NCBI RefSeq assembly: GCF_024400535.1
Contig: NZ_CP038800.1
Location: 1,178,001 to 1,242,000, forward strand
Source of the DNA: Treponema denticola
Lineage (GTDB): Bacteria > Spirochaetota > Spirochaetia > Treponematales > Treponemataceae
Direction of reading: 5' to 3'
Length of the DNA: 64,000 nt
Every line of letters begins with the position of its first letter. Position 1 is the stretch's first letter. The position numbers and the translations under genes were made by a program. Positions 1 to 8,467 of this stretch are shown here, in pieces. A model generated the notes under the pieces. It had not been told where the DNA came from. It did no database searches and saw only the letters and a list, made by a program, of their open reading frames with translations.

Positions 1-1
1 T

Positions 2-409
2 TTAAATAAGGAAAAAATAAACTTCTTTGCTCAAAAAATCAGCGAAGTCTTCGATGTCCGCTCCGGTTCAGGTATAGAATCCAAAGCGGGAAATTTGAGC
101 GGCGGTAATCAGCAAAAGGCGATTTTAGGAAGGGAAATTACCCTTGATCCGCCTCTTTTAATAGCGGTAAACCCTACGAGAGGACTTGATGTAGGAGCTA
201 TAGAATCTATCCACAAGGAACTCGTAAAACACAGGGATAACGGAAGGGCTGTTCTTTTAATTTCTTTTGAACTTGACGAAATATTTAACCTTTCAGATAG
301 GATAGCAGTAATGCACAGGGGGGCTTTAAGCGGAATTGTACGCCCTGAAGAAACCACCGCCGAAGAAGTAGGGCTTATGATGGCCGGCATGGGAGGAAAA
401 AATGAGTAA
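2..409 (+). CDS. ABC transporter ATP-binding protein, C-terminal part (nucleoside/sugar type)
   Basis: The reading frame is open from the window edge, so the N-terminus lies outside. Visible are the ABC signature (LSGGNQQK, from about position 98), a Walker B-like stretch (LLIAVNPTRGLD) and the D-loop. The LSGGNQQK form is typical of the carbohydrate/nucleoside class of double-ATPase ABC proteins (RbsA/NupA/YufO-like), and this is the second ATPase domain. It would power import by the two permeases that follow; its stop overlaps the next start by 8 bases, so they are one operon. The exact substrate cannot be read from the sequence; a purine nucleoside importer is the usual role of this gene order (inference). 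Confidence 0.9.
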   Translation, partial: LNKEKINFFAQKISEVFDVRSGSGIESKAGNLSGGNQQKAILGREITLDPPLLIAVNPTRGLDVGAIESIHKELVKHRDNGRAVLLISFELDEIFNLSDRIAVMHRGALSGIVRPEETTAEEVGLMMAGMGGKNE

Positions 410-1499
410 GCTTAAAATACGATTTAAAGACTTTAATATAGCCGAAAACAATTTTATTATCAGTTTTTCCGCTGTTTTACTCGGTCTTATTGCCGGTGCC
501 GTTTTTATAGCCGTTTTAGGAACAAATCCGTTTTCGGCCTTTTCCTACCTTTTCCGGGGCGGCCTAATGAATATAGAGCGTATAGGAAACACCCTTGCAA
601 CGGCTACGATTCTCTTGTTTGTAGGACTTTCGGTCAGCTTTGCTTTTAAAACGGGGCCTTTTAATATCGGTGCCTCAGGACAGATGCTCATTGGAGGCCT
701 TTTTGCAACCTTTATAGCCTTAAACAGTTCAATGCCTCGCCCTGTTTTGTTGCTTGTTTTAATAATAGCCGCCATGATTGGAGGAGCCCTTTGGGCTGCT
801 TTGCCCGGCCTTTTAAAAGCCGTATTCAATGTACATGAGGTCGTTTCTACTATAATGATGAACTGGATAGCCTATTGGATAGTTTATTATTCGGTTCAAG
901 GTTATCTAAAGGCCGAATTTATCGAGACCGAAAGCCGCTCCATCGCTGTAGAACACACCTTGAGGGCTGGGTGGCTGAGTAATCTATTCGGAAGCGAGTA
1001 TATAAATTACGGCATATTTTTAGGTATTTTAGGAATTATCCTTGTAAAAATAATATTGGATAAAACGACTCTTGGCTTTGAGCTAAAGGCTGCAGGATAT
1101 AATAAGAGCGGAGCGGAATATGCAGGCATCAAGGTAAACAGAAATATTATCTTTTCTATGATGATTGCCGGAGCTCTTTCAGGTCTTGCAGGTTTAACCT
1201 ATTATGCCGGTTATTCCCTTAACATGCAGATCGGTGTTTTACCCTCTCAAGGTTTTGACGGAATAGCCGTTGCTCTTCTAGGCGCCGGAAATTCGATAGG
1301 TGTTGCTTTAAGCTCCATCTTTTTCGGTATTCTCCATGTGGGGAAGGGCTTTATGAGCGCCAACACAAATGTTCCGCCCGAAATAGCCGATACCATCATT
1401 GCAGTTATCATTTATTTTACGGCGACAAGTTTATTGTTAAAGAAATTTTGGTCTAAAATCCAAAAAAATAAGGAAAAAACCGTCAAGGAGGCGAACTAA
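402..1499 (+). CDS. ABC transporter permease (NupB/YufP-like)
   Basis: This 365-residue integral membrane protein has about nine to ten hydrophobic segments and the branched-chain/ribose-type permease fold, with the conserved stretch around GFELKAAGYNKSGAEYAGI on the cytoplasmic side. It overlaps the ATPase gene and is followed after 2 bases by a second permease. That arrangement is typical of BmpA-dependent nucleoside importers (YufNOPQ type). The substrate-binding lipoprotein is not in view and probably lies upstream. It is named from the family pattern and context; the substrate is inferred. Confidence 0.88.
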   Translation: MSKLKIRFKDFNIAENNFIISFSAVLLGLIAGAVFIAVLGTNPFSAFSYLFRGGLMNIERIGNTLATATILLFVGLSVSFAFKTGPFNIGASGQMLIGGLFATFIALNSSMPRPVLLLVLIIAAMIGGALWAALPGLLKAVFNVHEVVSTIMMNWIAYWIVYYSVQGYLKAEFIETESRSIAVEHTLRAGWLSNLFGSEYINYGIFLGILGIILVKIILDKTTLGFELKAAGYNKSGAEYAGIKVNRNIIFSMMIAGALSGLAGLTYYAGYSLNMQIGVLPSQGFDGIAVALLGAGNSIGVALSSIFFGILHVGKGFMSANTNVPPEIADTIIAVIIYFTATSLLLKKFWSKIQKNKEKTVKEAN

Positions 1500-1501
1500 T
1501 T

Positions 1502-2434
1502 ATGTGGTATACTTTAACTTCAATATTTCCCTATGTTATAGCATATACGATTCCGCTTTTAGTTACTTCTTTAGGCGGTCTTTATAGCGAGAGGAGTGGA
1601 GTAGTAAATTTAGGGCTTGAAGGCCTCATGCTTGTAGGCAGTTTTGCCGCAGCTATTACCATCCATCTTTTGGAAGGCTTGATACCCTCCGGCCTTCTTA
1701 TACCCATAGGCCTTTTAGCTGCCGTAATTATGGGAATCTTATATTCTCTTTTACATGCCTTTGCTTCAATTACATTAAAGGCCGATCAGATTATAAGCGG
1801 TACCGCCATAAATATGTTGGCTGCAGCCTTGACAGTCTATACCGCGAGAGCCATCTTAGGCTCTGGAAATGTCCGTGTAAACAGCATAATCAGAAAAGAC
1901 ATTCCCGGCTTGGCGAATATTCCCGTTTTAGGGCCATTATTCTTTTCTCAAAGCTATTGGAGTACATGGCTTGTTTTAGCTATTTTGGTTTTTTCTTGGT
2001 TTTTACTTTATAAGACCTCATTCGGCCTCAGGCTTCGGGCCTGCGGGGAGCATCCTTCGGCCGTAGCCAGTGCGGGCATAAATGTGCATAAGATGCGTTA
2101 CTTTGCCGTATGTGCGAGCGGCGCCTTAGCCGGTTTAGGCGGCGCCGTTATTCTTGTAACCTATTCCGGCGAATTTAACGGGAGTGTTGACGGCCTTGGC
2201 TTTTTAGCTCTTGCAGCTTTAATCTTCGGTCAGTGGAAGCCTTTAGGCATCTTGGGTGCAACCTTCTTTTTCGGCTTTGCCCGTACGGTTGCAAATGTTT
2301 CTCAGGTTATCCCTTCCTTGAGTATTATTCCTCCGGTTTGGCTTAAAATTTTCCCTTATGTGGTAACATTGATAGCCCTTGTTCTTTTTAGTAAACATTC
2401 GGCGGCTCCCAAGGCTGACGGGGAACCTTATTAA
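1502..2434 (+). CDS. ABC transporter permease (NupC/YufQ-like)
   Basis: This 310-residue polytopic membrane protein is the second permease of the importer. The N-terminal motif GGLYSERSGVVNLGLEGLML is characteristic of the YufQ/NupC branch. The cytoplasmic loop FGLRLRACGEHPSAVASAGI matches the equivalent loop in the preceding permease. An AAGGAGG ribosome site precedes the ATG. With the upstream ATPase and permease it would form a heterodimeric channel in the inner membrane. It is the last transporter gene of the operon; the next gene is unrelated but only 21 bases away and may be co-transcribed. Confidence 0.88.
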   Translation: MWYTLTSIFPYVIAYTIPLLVTSLGGLYSERSGVVNLGLEGLMLVGSFAAAITIHLLEGLIPSGLLIPIGLLAAVIMGILYSLLHAFASITLKADQIISGTAINMLAAALTVYTARAILGSGNVRVNSIIRKDIPGLANIPVLGPLFFSQSYWSTWLVLAILVFSWFLLYKTSFGLRLRACGEHPSAVASAGINVHKMRYFAVCASGALAGLGGAVILVTYSGEFNGSVDGLGFLALAALIFGQWKPLGILGATFFFGFARTVANVSQVIPSLSIIPPVWLKIFPYVVTLIALVLFSKHSAAPKADGEPY

Positions 2435-2455
2435 ACTTTTAATAAGGGAGAGCCT

Positions 2456-3532
2456 ATGAAAAAACGCTTTTTTCGGCCGTTCAGCCTTATATTCACTTTT
2501 TTTATAGCCTTTAATTTCTTTGGGCCGGCCTTTAGTTTTTTTGGGCCTGCCCTTAATCTATTTGGGCAAGAAAATACCGAAACTGCCTTGTCCGAAAAGA
2601 CTCTTGGTATAGAGGGAATCTGGGAGAATGGAGGCCGATTTATAGAATTTTCACGAGACATTGAAAAAGATTCTCTCGATATGAGGGTTGTTTTAAAGCC
2701 TTATTACCGCTTTGTATACGAAAAAATGGGGAATTTTTCTTCCTCTATAGAAGCTATTGAAAATTCTAAAAGTCAATTTTATTTAAGAGTAAACTATCCC
2801 TATGTTAAAAAAGCCGTTGTTTTTCCCTTATGTATAGAAAAAAACTTCTTTTTTACTTCATTTTATAAAAAAATCCCTTATGAGGTAAAAAAAGAAAGCT
2901 CGGATAATCTTTTAGAAACAAAAGATGAAAACTCTGAAAGCTCCCTTGACGATAAAAAGAATCTCTTGGACGGTTTTTGGATAGAGCAGGGCAGTCCTGA
3001 CGGCATCCTTCTTTATCCCAACGAGGCTCCTGCTTCAATCGATGCTTATTTTTTTACCGGAGACGATTATATCCGGTTCCGCTATTGGCTTGATGACCTT
3101 GAGTATAATGGCAAAAAGGTAATTGTTAAGGGAAATGACAGAGTCAGCTATGAATTCCCCCGCCTTTTAAAAAGAGGAAACCTTGTTTATTCATGCCTTA
3201 CCAATACCGGAAGCATTTTACGCAATTATGAAACGGGAAAATACACAATTTCTTCGGATTCAAATGCTGAAAATACCCAAGGCTTGTTTTTAAGTTTTAA
3301 GCCTCTTGGTGCAGGCCCCGGCACTTATGCCGTTCCCGATACCTATCCCAAGGCTCAATTTTCGGTTTTAGAAAATTTACCTCTTTATATAATGGATGAG
3401 GGAAATGTCTTTGCCATGGGCTCTCCATTTTTGATCAGATCCGATATTAAAGATTTGGATGCAGAAATCGAAAAACACAATGCAAACCGAAGATCTCCGC
3501 CTGAGCCGTCTATACCGAGTGAAGATTTATAA
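2456..3532 (+). CDS. hypothetical exported protein
   Basis: This 358-residue protein has a signal peptide (basic MKKR start, then a Phe-rich hydrophobic core). Around residues 22-38 the phrase FFGPA/FFGPA/LFG is repeated three times, mirrored by a direct DNA repeat at about 2517-2570. The mature part is acidic, with paired IWENGGRF-like and FWIEQG-like segments that suggest two related beta-rich halves. No family is recognised. Probably periplasmic or surface-bound in this spirochaete (inference). Confidence 0.75.
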   Translation: MKKRFFRPFSLIFTFFIAFNFFGPAFSFFGPALNLFGQENTETALSEKTLGIEGIWENGGRFIEFSRDIEKDSLDMRVVLKPYYRFVYEKMGNFSSSIEAIENSKSQFYLRVNYPYVKKAVVFPLCIEKNFFFTSFYKKIPYEVKKESSDNLLETKDENSESSLDDKKNLLDGFWIEQGSPDGILLYPNEAPASIDAYFFTGDDYIRFRYWLDDLEYNGKKVIVKGNDRVSYEFPRLLKRGNLVYSCLTNTGSILRNYETGKYTISSDSNAENTQGLFLSFKPLGAGPGTYAVPDTYPKAQFSVLENLPLYIMDEGNVFAMGSPFLIRSDIKDLDAEIEKHNANRRSPPEPSIPSEDL

Positions 3533-3546
3533 AAAGGAAAAAGATT

Positions 3547-3873
3547 ATGCATTATAAGGTTTTGTTTAGGATTGAAAAGTTTAACTTAATAGACAAGTTA
3601 AAGCACAAGATAACTAATTATAAAAGATATTGTGAAGAAATGGGCGATACTGCCGAAATTGAAGTTGTTTTTGCCGGGGATGTTGTAAAATACTTTGAAA
3701 ATCTTGAAAACGATTTTACGGATTCGGGGCTCGACATAGCCCTATGCCACAATGCCCTTACAGGACAAAACATGCCCGATATAAACTATAAAAATATTAG
3801 AACTGTCAGGGCCGGAATAGGCGAAATTATAAGCCGGAAAGCTGAAGGGTTTATCGAATATACGATAGAATAA
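3547..3873 (+). CDS. DsrE/DsrF-like family protein
   Basis: This 108-residue protein resembles the DsrE/F-like fold: an N-terminal beta strand (HYKVLFRI), an EIEVVFAGDVVKYF strand-helix unit, and the LDIALCHNALTGQNM segment, where a single Cys sits at the place used in sulfur-relay relatives. The family includes sulfurtransferases, but many small members have no known activity. It lies 14 bases after the exported protein and before a strong terminator, so it ends that operon. The family call is moderately sure; the function is not known. Confidence 0.65.
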   Translation: MHYKVLFRIEKFNLIDKLKHKITNYKRYCEEMGDTAEIEVVFAGDVVKYFENLENDFTDSGLDIALCHNALTGQNMPDINYKNIRTVRAGIGEIISRKAEGFIEYTIE

Positions 3874-3886
3874 AGATGCACTATAA

Positions 3887-3934
3887 AATTAAAGAGGTAC
3901 CCGGAGTTTTTTAATCATAGGTACCTCTTTAATT
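3887..3934. terminator. bidirectional terminator hairpin
   Basis: A perfect 15-bp inverted repeat (3887-3901 with 3920-3934) has an 18-base loop and a T-run on the plus strand and an A-run before it, so it can work for both converging genes. Confidence 0.85.
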
Positions 3935-3952
3935 TTTGTTATTTTGAGCTTC

Positions 3953-4510
3953 TTAGTCTTTAGGCCACGTCAGCACTTTTTCGCAAAGGGCTGCAAAGTC
4001 CTTAGCTACCTTTTTTGCATCGCTTACAGGGATAACCGCTTCTTGATTTAAGGTTTTTTCAAAGAAAAGTTCTATGGACTTAAATGTATCGGGAAGAGGA
4101 TAAAAAAGAAAAGCAAAGTTGATGCCCACCGGTTTTACTACCGTAAAAGCCGAAATGGCTTCCTGAGGAGTTTTACTGTAAACAATGGTGGACTGATTTT
4201 TTGCAGTATAAATATTGGATTCTTTAAATCTCAAAGGTACTTGAAAGTTCTTATCTCTAAATACAGGTTCGGTTGCCTTGTGGGGGAAGTTTGCGGGCTC
4301 TACCAAGAGGAAAAGCTTTTTTCCGTTTGTTTGGAAAGTTAAGCCGTCACCGGTCATATAAATGTCTTTTACGGTTGAATATGAAATTATTTCATAAACA
4401 CTGTAGGCCGACTCTTCCTTAAAAAAAGATGAAACGATGTATCCTTGATCCATTGGAAGTTTGTTTTGAGCATAAGCTTCAAAAAGATCAATAGCTTTTA
4501 AATTTGACAT
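3953..4510 (-). CDS. hypothetical protein
   Basis: This 185-residue protein has no signal peptide and no family that I recognise. It is mixed alpha/beta with a C-terminal helical part containing one Cys. It is transcribed alone, converging on the preceding operon through the shared terminator, and its start (AAGGAGATTTTT upstream) is well placed. Probably a cytoplasmic protein of treponemes; no function can be assigned. Confidence 0.75.
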   Translation of the reverse strand: MSNLKAIDLFEAYAQNKLPMDQGYIVSSFFKEESAYSVYEIISYSTVKDIYMTGDGLTFQTNGKKLFLLVEPANFPHKATEPVFRDKNFQVPLRFKESNIYTAKNQSTIVYSKTPQEAISAFTVVKPVGINFAFLFYPLPDTFKSIELFFEKTLNQEAVIPVSDAKKVAKDFAALCEKVLTWPKD

Positions 4511-4611
4511 AAAAATCTCCTTTTGATTTATAGATAAAATTATACACTATTTTTTTTAAGTCTTCAAGGCTTAAAAACCGAACTTTGTCAATAATTTTAT
4601 AAAAAAAGACC

Positions 4612-4640
4612 TTGACATTTTTTCCGTTTTTTAGCATAAT
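4612..4640 (+). promoter_or_regulatory. sigma70-type promoter for tRNA genes
   Basis: TTGACA at 4612-4617, a 17-base spacer and CATAAT at 4635-4640 lie 14 bases before tRNA-His. Confidence 0.75.
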
Positions 4641-4653
4641 GTCTATCTTACGT

Positions 4654-4726
4654 GGTGGGTATAGTTCAGGGGTAGAGCGCCAGATTGTGGTTCTGGTTGT
4701 CGTGGGTTCAAATCCCACTACCCACC
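4654..4726 (+). tRNA. tRNA-His (anticodon GTG)
   Basis: A full cloverleaf is visible: acceptor stem GTGGGTA with TACCCAC (4655-4661 with 4719-4725), a D arm, the anticodon loop ATTGTGG giving GTG, and a T arm with GTTCAAATC. The extra G at 4654 and C at 4726 fit the special histidine -1/73 pair. The CCA end is not encoded. Confidence 0.95.
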
Positions 4727-4731
4727 CTTTG

Positions 4732-4757
4732 CGGAGCTTATAAAGCTCCGTTTATTT
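4732..4757 (+). terminator. small hairpin between tRNA genes
   Basis: CGGAGCTT (4732-4739) pairs with AAGCTCCG (4743-4750) with a 3-base loop, followed by TTTATTTT. It may terminate or mark processing between the tRNA-His and tRNA-Arg genes. Confidence 0.6.
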
Positions 4758-4758
4758 T

Positions 4759-4832
4759 GCGCCTGTAGCTCAGCTGGATAGAGCATCGGACTTCGAATCC
4801 GCAGGTCGCACGTTCGAATCGTGTCGGGCGCA
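4759..4832 (+). tRNA. tRNA-Arg (anticodon TCG)
   Basis: The acceptor GCGCCTG pairs with CGGGCGC; the D arm is GCTC/GAGC; the anticodon loop CTTCGAA gives TCG, reading CGA/CGN arginine codons; the T arm contains GTTCGAATC. The base at 4832 is the discriminator A. No CCA is encoded. Confidence 0.92.
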
Positions 4833-4875
4833 TAGATTTGCCGCCTATTTTACTGTTTCCATAATTTTTAATTAC

Positions 4876-4904
4876 TTGACAAAACAGTCTTATTTTGATA
4901 GGCT
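4876..4904 (+). promoter_or_regulatory. possible promoter for rpsD
   Basis: A consensus TTGACA (4876-4881) is followed after 17 bases by TAGGCT, a weak -10 box. It lies about 35 bases before the rpsD start. Confidence 0.45.
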
Positions 4905-4938
4905 TAAAAATCTATTTTATTCTTATAAGAGGTGACGA

Positions 4939-5559
4939 ATGGCGACTAGACAGCCTAAAGGAAAAACAGTTAGACGACTCGGCGTTAATATTTACGGTAA
5001 TCCGAAATACGACAAACTTTTGGATCGTAAGCCGAACGGTCCCGGAAAAGAACGCGGCGCTAGAAAACGGGGCAAGACTTCTGTTTATGGAGAACAATTA
5101 AAGGAAAAACAAAAATTCAGATTTGCTTATGGAATTTCGGAACGGCAGTTTACGAATTTATATAAAAAAGCAAGCAGAATGCCCGGTGTTACCGGTGATA
5201 ATATGATTTCCTTGATGGAACAGCGTTTGGATAATACGATTTATCGAATGGGCTTTGCTATCAGCCGTGCACAGGCCAGACAAATGGTCTCGCATGCTTA
5301 TTTCTTTATTAACGGAAAGCCCGTAAACATTCCCTCGATGTGCGTAAGCGTAAACGATGTTATTACAACAAAAAATAAGAAAGGTATTCAAAACCTTATC
5401 CGCCATAATATGAGTACTTCTCAAGGTGCGAGAGGTTCATGGCTCACAATTGATGACGAAAAACTTTCTGCTACTGTAAATATTTTACCTGTTACTACGG
5501 ATATTCAGCCCGTAGGAAACATTCAGAATGTTGTTGAATACTATTCAAGAAAAGCTTAA
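4939..5559 (+). CDS. rpsD: 30S ribosomal protein S4
   Basis: This 206-residue protein has the S4 pattern: a basic N-terminal part (LLDRKPNGPGKERGARKRGKTS), the central FAYGISERQF segment, and the S4 RNA-binding fold (MEQRLDNTIYRMGFA through the HAYFFINGKPVNIP motif). Length is normal for bacteria. S4 nucleates 30S assembly on 16S rRNA. An AGAGGTG ribosome site precedes the ATG. It is a single-gene unit here, between tRNA genes and a strong terminator, not inside the usual alpha operon. Confidence 0.98.
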   Translation: MATRQPKGKTVRRLGVNIYGNPKYDKLLDRKPNGPGKERGARKRGKTSVYGEQLKEKQKFRFAYGISERQFTNLYKKASRMPGVTGDNMISLMEQRLDNTIYRMGFAISRAQARQMVSHAYFFINGKPVNIPSMCVSVNDVITTKNKKGIQNLIRHNMSTSQGARGSWLTIDDEKLSATVNILPVTTDIQPVGNIQNVVEYYSRKA

Positions 5560-5593
5560 ACTTAAGTTTTAGCTTGGCTTTAAGCTCTTGCAC

Positions 5594-5627
5594 AAAACGG
5601 CTCATCCTTTGAATGAGCCGTTTTTTA
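5594..5627 (+). terminator. rho-independent terminator of rpsD
   Basis: AAAACGGCTCAT (5594-5605) pairs with ATGAGCCGTTTT (5613-5624) and continues into a run of T. Confidence 0.95.
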
Positions 5628-5701
5628 TTATACTCACCATGCTTGATTTTTTAGTTCTTTAGTTCTATAATAGTATGCACTATTAAATTTGGAGAATTTA
5701 A

Positions 5702-8467
5702 ATGAGCGATAATCCAGAATCAATATTAGATCAAAAAAATGATGAAGCAGTTGTTTTAGAAAATGATAACAAATCCTCCTTGGAAGAAAAGAAAAGACCG
5801 GAAAAGAAAGAAGTAAAAATCAAAAAAAAGCACGGTATTTTCTTTAAAATAGGGATGACTTTTTTAGTTATTTTGCTTGTATTGGTTTTACCCATTGCAG
5901 GTTTTCTTATTTATTCAGCAATTGACGGTATAAATCCTATAGAATATATACCTGATGGACATTATGCCTATATAAACATAGATTCTGCAGGGGATCTTTT
6001 ACAAAAAACCCTTTCAATGCAGACCCTTGATTCGGTTTTAAGCTCGACTGAAACAGCTCAATTACAGGGAACTATCCGTTCTTTTAGAGCCTCTCCAATG
6101 CTGTCCTCATGGTGGTTCGGCTCTGCCTCAAATATCAGCTTAGACATAGCCGCCTATCCTGAAAATAATTTTTTGATTTTTGTTAAATTGGGCTTCCGTT
6201 CGGCAGGAACAAGGCTTTTACCTTTAATATTAAAATTTAAACCTGACTTGTTGGCTGACTTAAAAGGGCTTAAGCCGCTTGACGAAAACGGTATAAGTTT
6301 TTGGCAGTATGATTTGGGCGGCGGTCAAGCTATATATTTCTTAAACTATAAGGACTCCGTAATTGCTTCTACATCAAAGAATTTATTTTTTTCGGCCCTG
6401 TCTAAAAAGCATGAAGATGAGCATATTAAAACCTTGCGTAAATTTATTAAAGAAAAGAAGGGCGGCTCTTTAAGCATATTGAGCGATGTAAATTATTTTA
6501 CCAGGGATACGCCCAAAGACGATTCTATAAGCAATAATGTTGTGCGTGCCCTTAAATTTCCGGAAAAAGCAAAAATAGATCTTAGTTTGGATTATAAAGA
6601 TATAAGTCTTTCAGGACTTTGTAAGTGGGAAACCGAATCCGAGGGCTTAAATACTATTCTTCAAAGGCAAGCCTTTATTCCGGGAATATTGAACAGGCTC
6701 CCGAAATCCGCCGACTATATCAGTTTAATAAACATGGGAGATCCCCAATTTTTATTCCAAAACGGAAAAGATATTTTAGGTTCATCTATATTACAATCCT
6801 ATAATTCTGCAAATAAGGCATCCAAATTTATTTTTAATAAGAGCATCGATGATTTGCTTTTTTCATGGATGGGCGAAGAGATAGGTGTTTTTGAAGTAAA
6901 ACAATCCGATGTTCCTATCTTTTTTGTTTCCTTAAAAGACGAAAAACTATGCAGGCAAGCCTTCGAATTAATCTATACCTCATTTTTTGTAAACAGAAAT
7001 ATCTCGGCCCTTGTTGACGGCATAAGAATACCGCGTATAGAATTCCCCGATATTTTAACGGCTCTTTTACGGGCCTTTAAGGTTGAGCTTCCCACTCCTT
7101 TTTATGTTATTGAAGGAGGTTATCTTTATCTTTCGCAGAGTGCGGAAGCTCTAGCCTCTACATTAAATGATGTAAAAAGAGGCGACTTGCTTGTAAAAAC
7201 CGAAAACTGGAAAAACATAACTAGGTCTATTTCTCCCGAAACTTCCGTCTTTGTCTATTATAATTTGGAAAATCAAGTTCCCTCGTTTTTAAGGACAAAT
7301 CAGGTTTTACAATCAGTCTTAAAAGGTTTTGGACGGGGCCTGATCTCAATCAGGTTTGAAAAAGAAAAAAAACTTAAATTTGAAGTCTATGCCCAAAAAA
7401 CCGAAGCTCATTCCTTAGGAGAACTTTCCGCCTTTCCATTTGAATTTAATTCAAAGTTGAGCTCATACATCTATTGCGGAAAGGGATCAAACAATGTGCC
7501 CTTTGCTTATTGGGTAAGCGGAACAAACCTGTATGCCTTAAATTTAGCCGATAAACAATTAAAGTCGATTAAACTCGATGATAAGGCTTATTTAAACCTC
7601 GATATTAAAAAAGGTATTGTGGATTCCGTTTGGGCCGTATCTGCCCGAGGAACCGTCTACAAAACGGATTATAATCTGGAAGTGTCCTCAGGCTTTCCTA
7701 TTTTAACCGGAGAAAAATTAAGCTCTTCTCCGGCGATTATACAGGACAAGATAGTTGTTCCGGTTGCAAATAAGCCCGTTCTTTTATATGTAGACAGCTC
7801 AGCTTCCTTTTATCATTCAGACGAGATGAATACGCGATTAAAGGCTGCTCCTTCAGTGTACGGTAATTTTATTACGGCTATACCGCGTTCCTTTGACAGC
7901 TATATGTATGTTTTTGATGATAAGGGAAAAATTGTTTCAGGTTATCCTAAAGAGCTTGACGGTATTTCGGCGGTTCAGCCTATTCTATATAAAAATAATA
8001 CTTACGAAGCCGTCTTAACGGAGCAGGGCTTATTCTCTCTTAGACCTTCACTTATGCAGGGAAAAGAGGGAGAGGTTTATTCCATAGACCTTAACAGTTC
8101 TTGTAAAACTCAACCCGTTTATTCCGAAAAGCTAAAAATGTTCTTTTTAATTACCGATAACGGCTTTTTATATAAGATAGATACCGAATGTAATATAATA
8201 GATAAAATTCCTTTAAAACAAAAAAATGCATCCGATTATCTTATTACGCTCATCGATCTTGATTCGGACGGTTATGATGATGTGCTTGTTTCAGGCGGAG
8301 GAAATTCCATATATGCTTATAATGCTAACCTTTCTCCCATAAACGGTTTTCCTGTTGCAGGCACGGGAATTCCTTATCTAATCGATGTGGACGGAAACGG
8401 AAGGCTGGAATTGATAACCTGCGGTATAGACAACAGCATTCATTCTTATACGGGAGTTTCAAAATGA
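5702..8467 (+). CDS. large membrane-anchored hypothetical protein with C-terminal propeller-like repeats
   Basis: This 921-residue protein has a charged, Lys/Glu-rich cytoplasmic tail (about residues 1-45), one membrane segment (about 52-78) and a long extracytoplasmic part. Residues 85-560 look like a DUF3352-type region (IPDGHYAYINID start). The last third has repeating beta segments, including LIDLDSDGYDDVLVSGGG and IDVDGNGRLELITCG, which resemble FG-GAP/VCBS calcium-binding loops of beta propellers. An AGAATTTAAATG context gives the start. The lipoprotein gene that follows overlaps by 4 bases, so the two proteins are probably made together and may interact at the envelope (inference). No enzymatic role is visible. 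Confidence 0.8.
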   Translation: MSDNPESILDQKNDEAVVLENDNKSSLEEKKRPEKKEVKIKKKHGIFFKIGMTFLVILLVLVLPIAGFLIYSAIDGINPIEYIPDGHYAYINIDSAGDLLQKTLSMQTLDSVLSSTETAQLQGTIRSFRASPMLSSWWFGSASNISLDIAAYPENNFLIFVKLGFRSAGTRLLPLILKFKPDLLADLKGLKPLDENGISFWQYDLGGGQAIYFLNYKDSVIASTSKNLFFSALSKKHEDEHIKTLRKFIKEKKGGSLSILSDVNYFTRDTPKDDSISNNVVRALKFPEKAKIDLSLDYKDISLSGLCKWETESEGLNTILQRQAFIPGILNRLPKSADYISLINMGDPQFLFQNGKDILGSSILQSYNSANKASKFIFNKSIDDLLFSWMGEEIGVFEVKQSDVPIFFVSLKDEKLCRQAFELIYTSFFVNRNISALVDGIRIPRIEFPDILTALLRAFKVELPTPFYVIEGGYLYLSQSAEALASTLNDVKRGDLLVKTENWKNITRSISPETSVFVYYNLENQVPSFLRTNQVLQSVLKGFGRGLISIRFEKEKKLKFEVYAQKTEAHSLGELSAFPFEFNSKLSSYIYCGKGSNNVPFAYWVSGTNLYALNLADKQLKSIKLDDKAYLNLDIKKGIVDSVWAVSARGTVYKTDYNLEVSSGFPILTGEKLSSSPAIIQDKIVVPVANKPVLLYVDSSASFYHSDEMNTRLKAAPSVYGNFITAIPRSFDSYMYVFDDKGKIVSGYPKELDGISAVQPILYKNNTYEAVLTEQGLFSLRPSLMQGKEGEVYSIDLNSSCKTQPVYSEKLKMFFLITDNGFLYKIDTECNIIDKIPLKQKNASDYLITLIDLDSDGYDDVLVSGGGNSIYAYNANLSPINGFPVAGTGIPYLIDVDGNGRLELITCGIDNSIHSYTGVSK

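Noticed and set aside
4895-5101. 68-codon frame before and within rpsD
   Set aside because: Overlaps the S4 gene in another frame without support.
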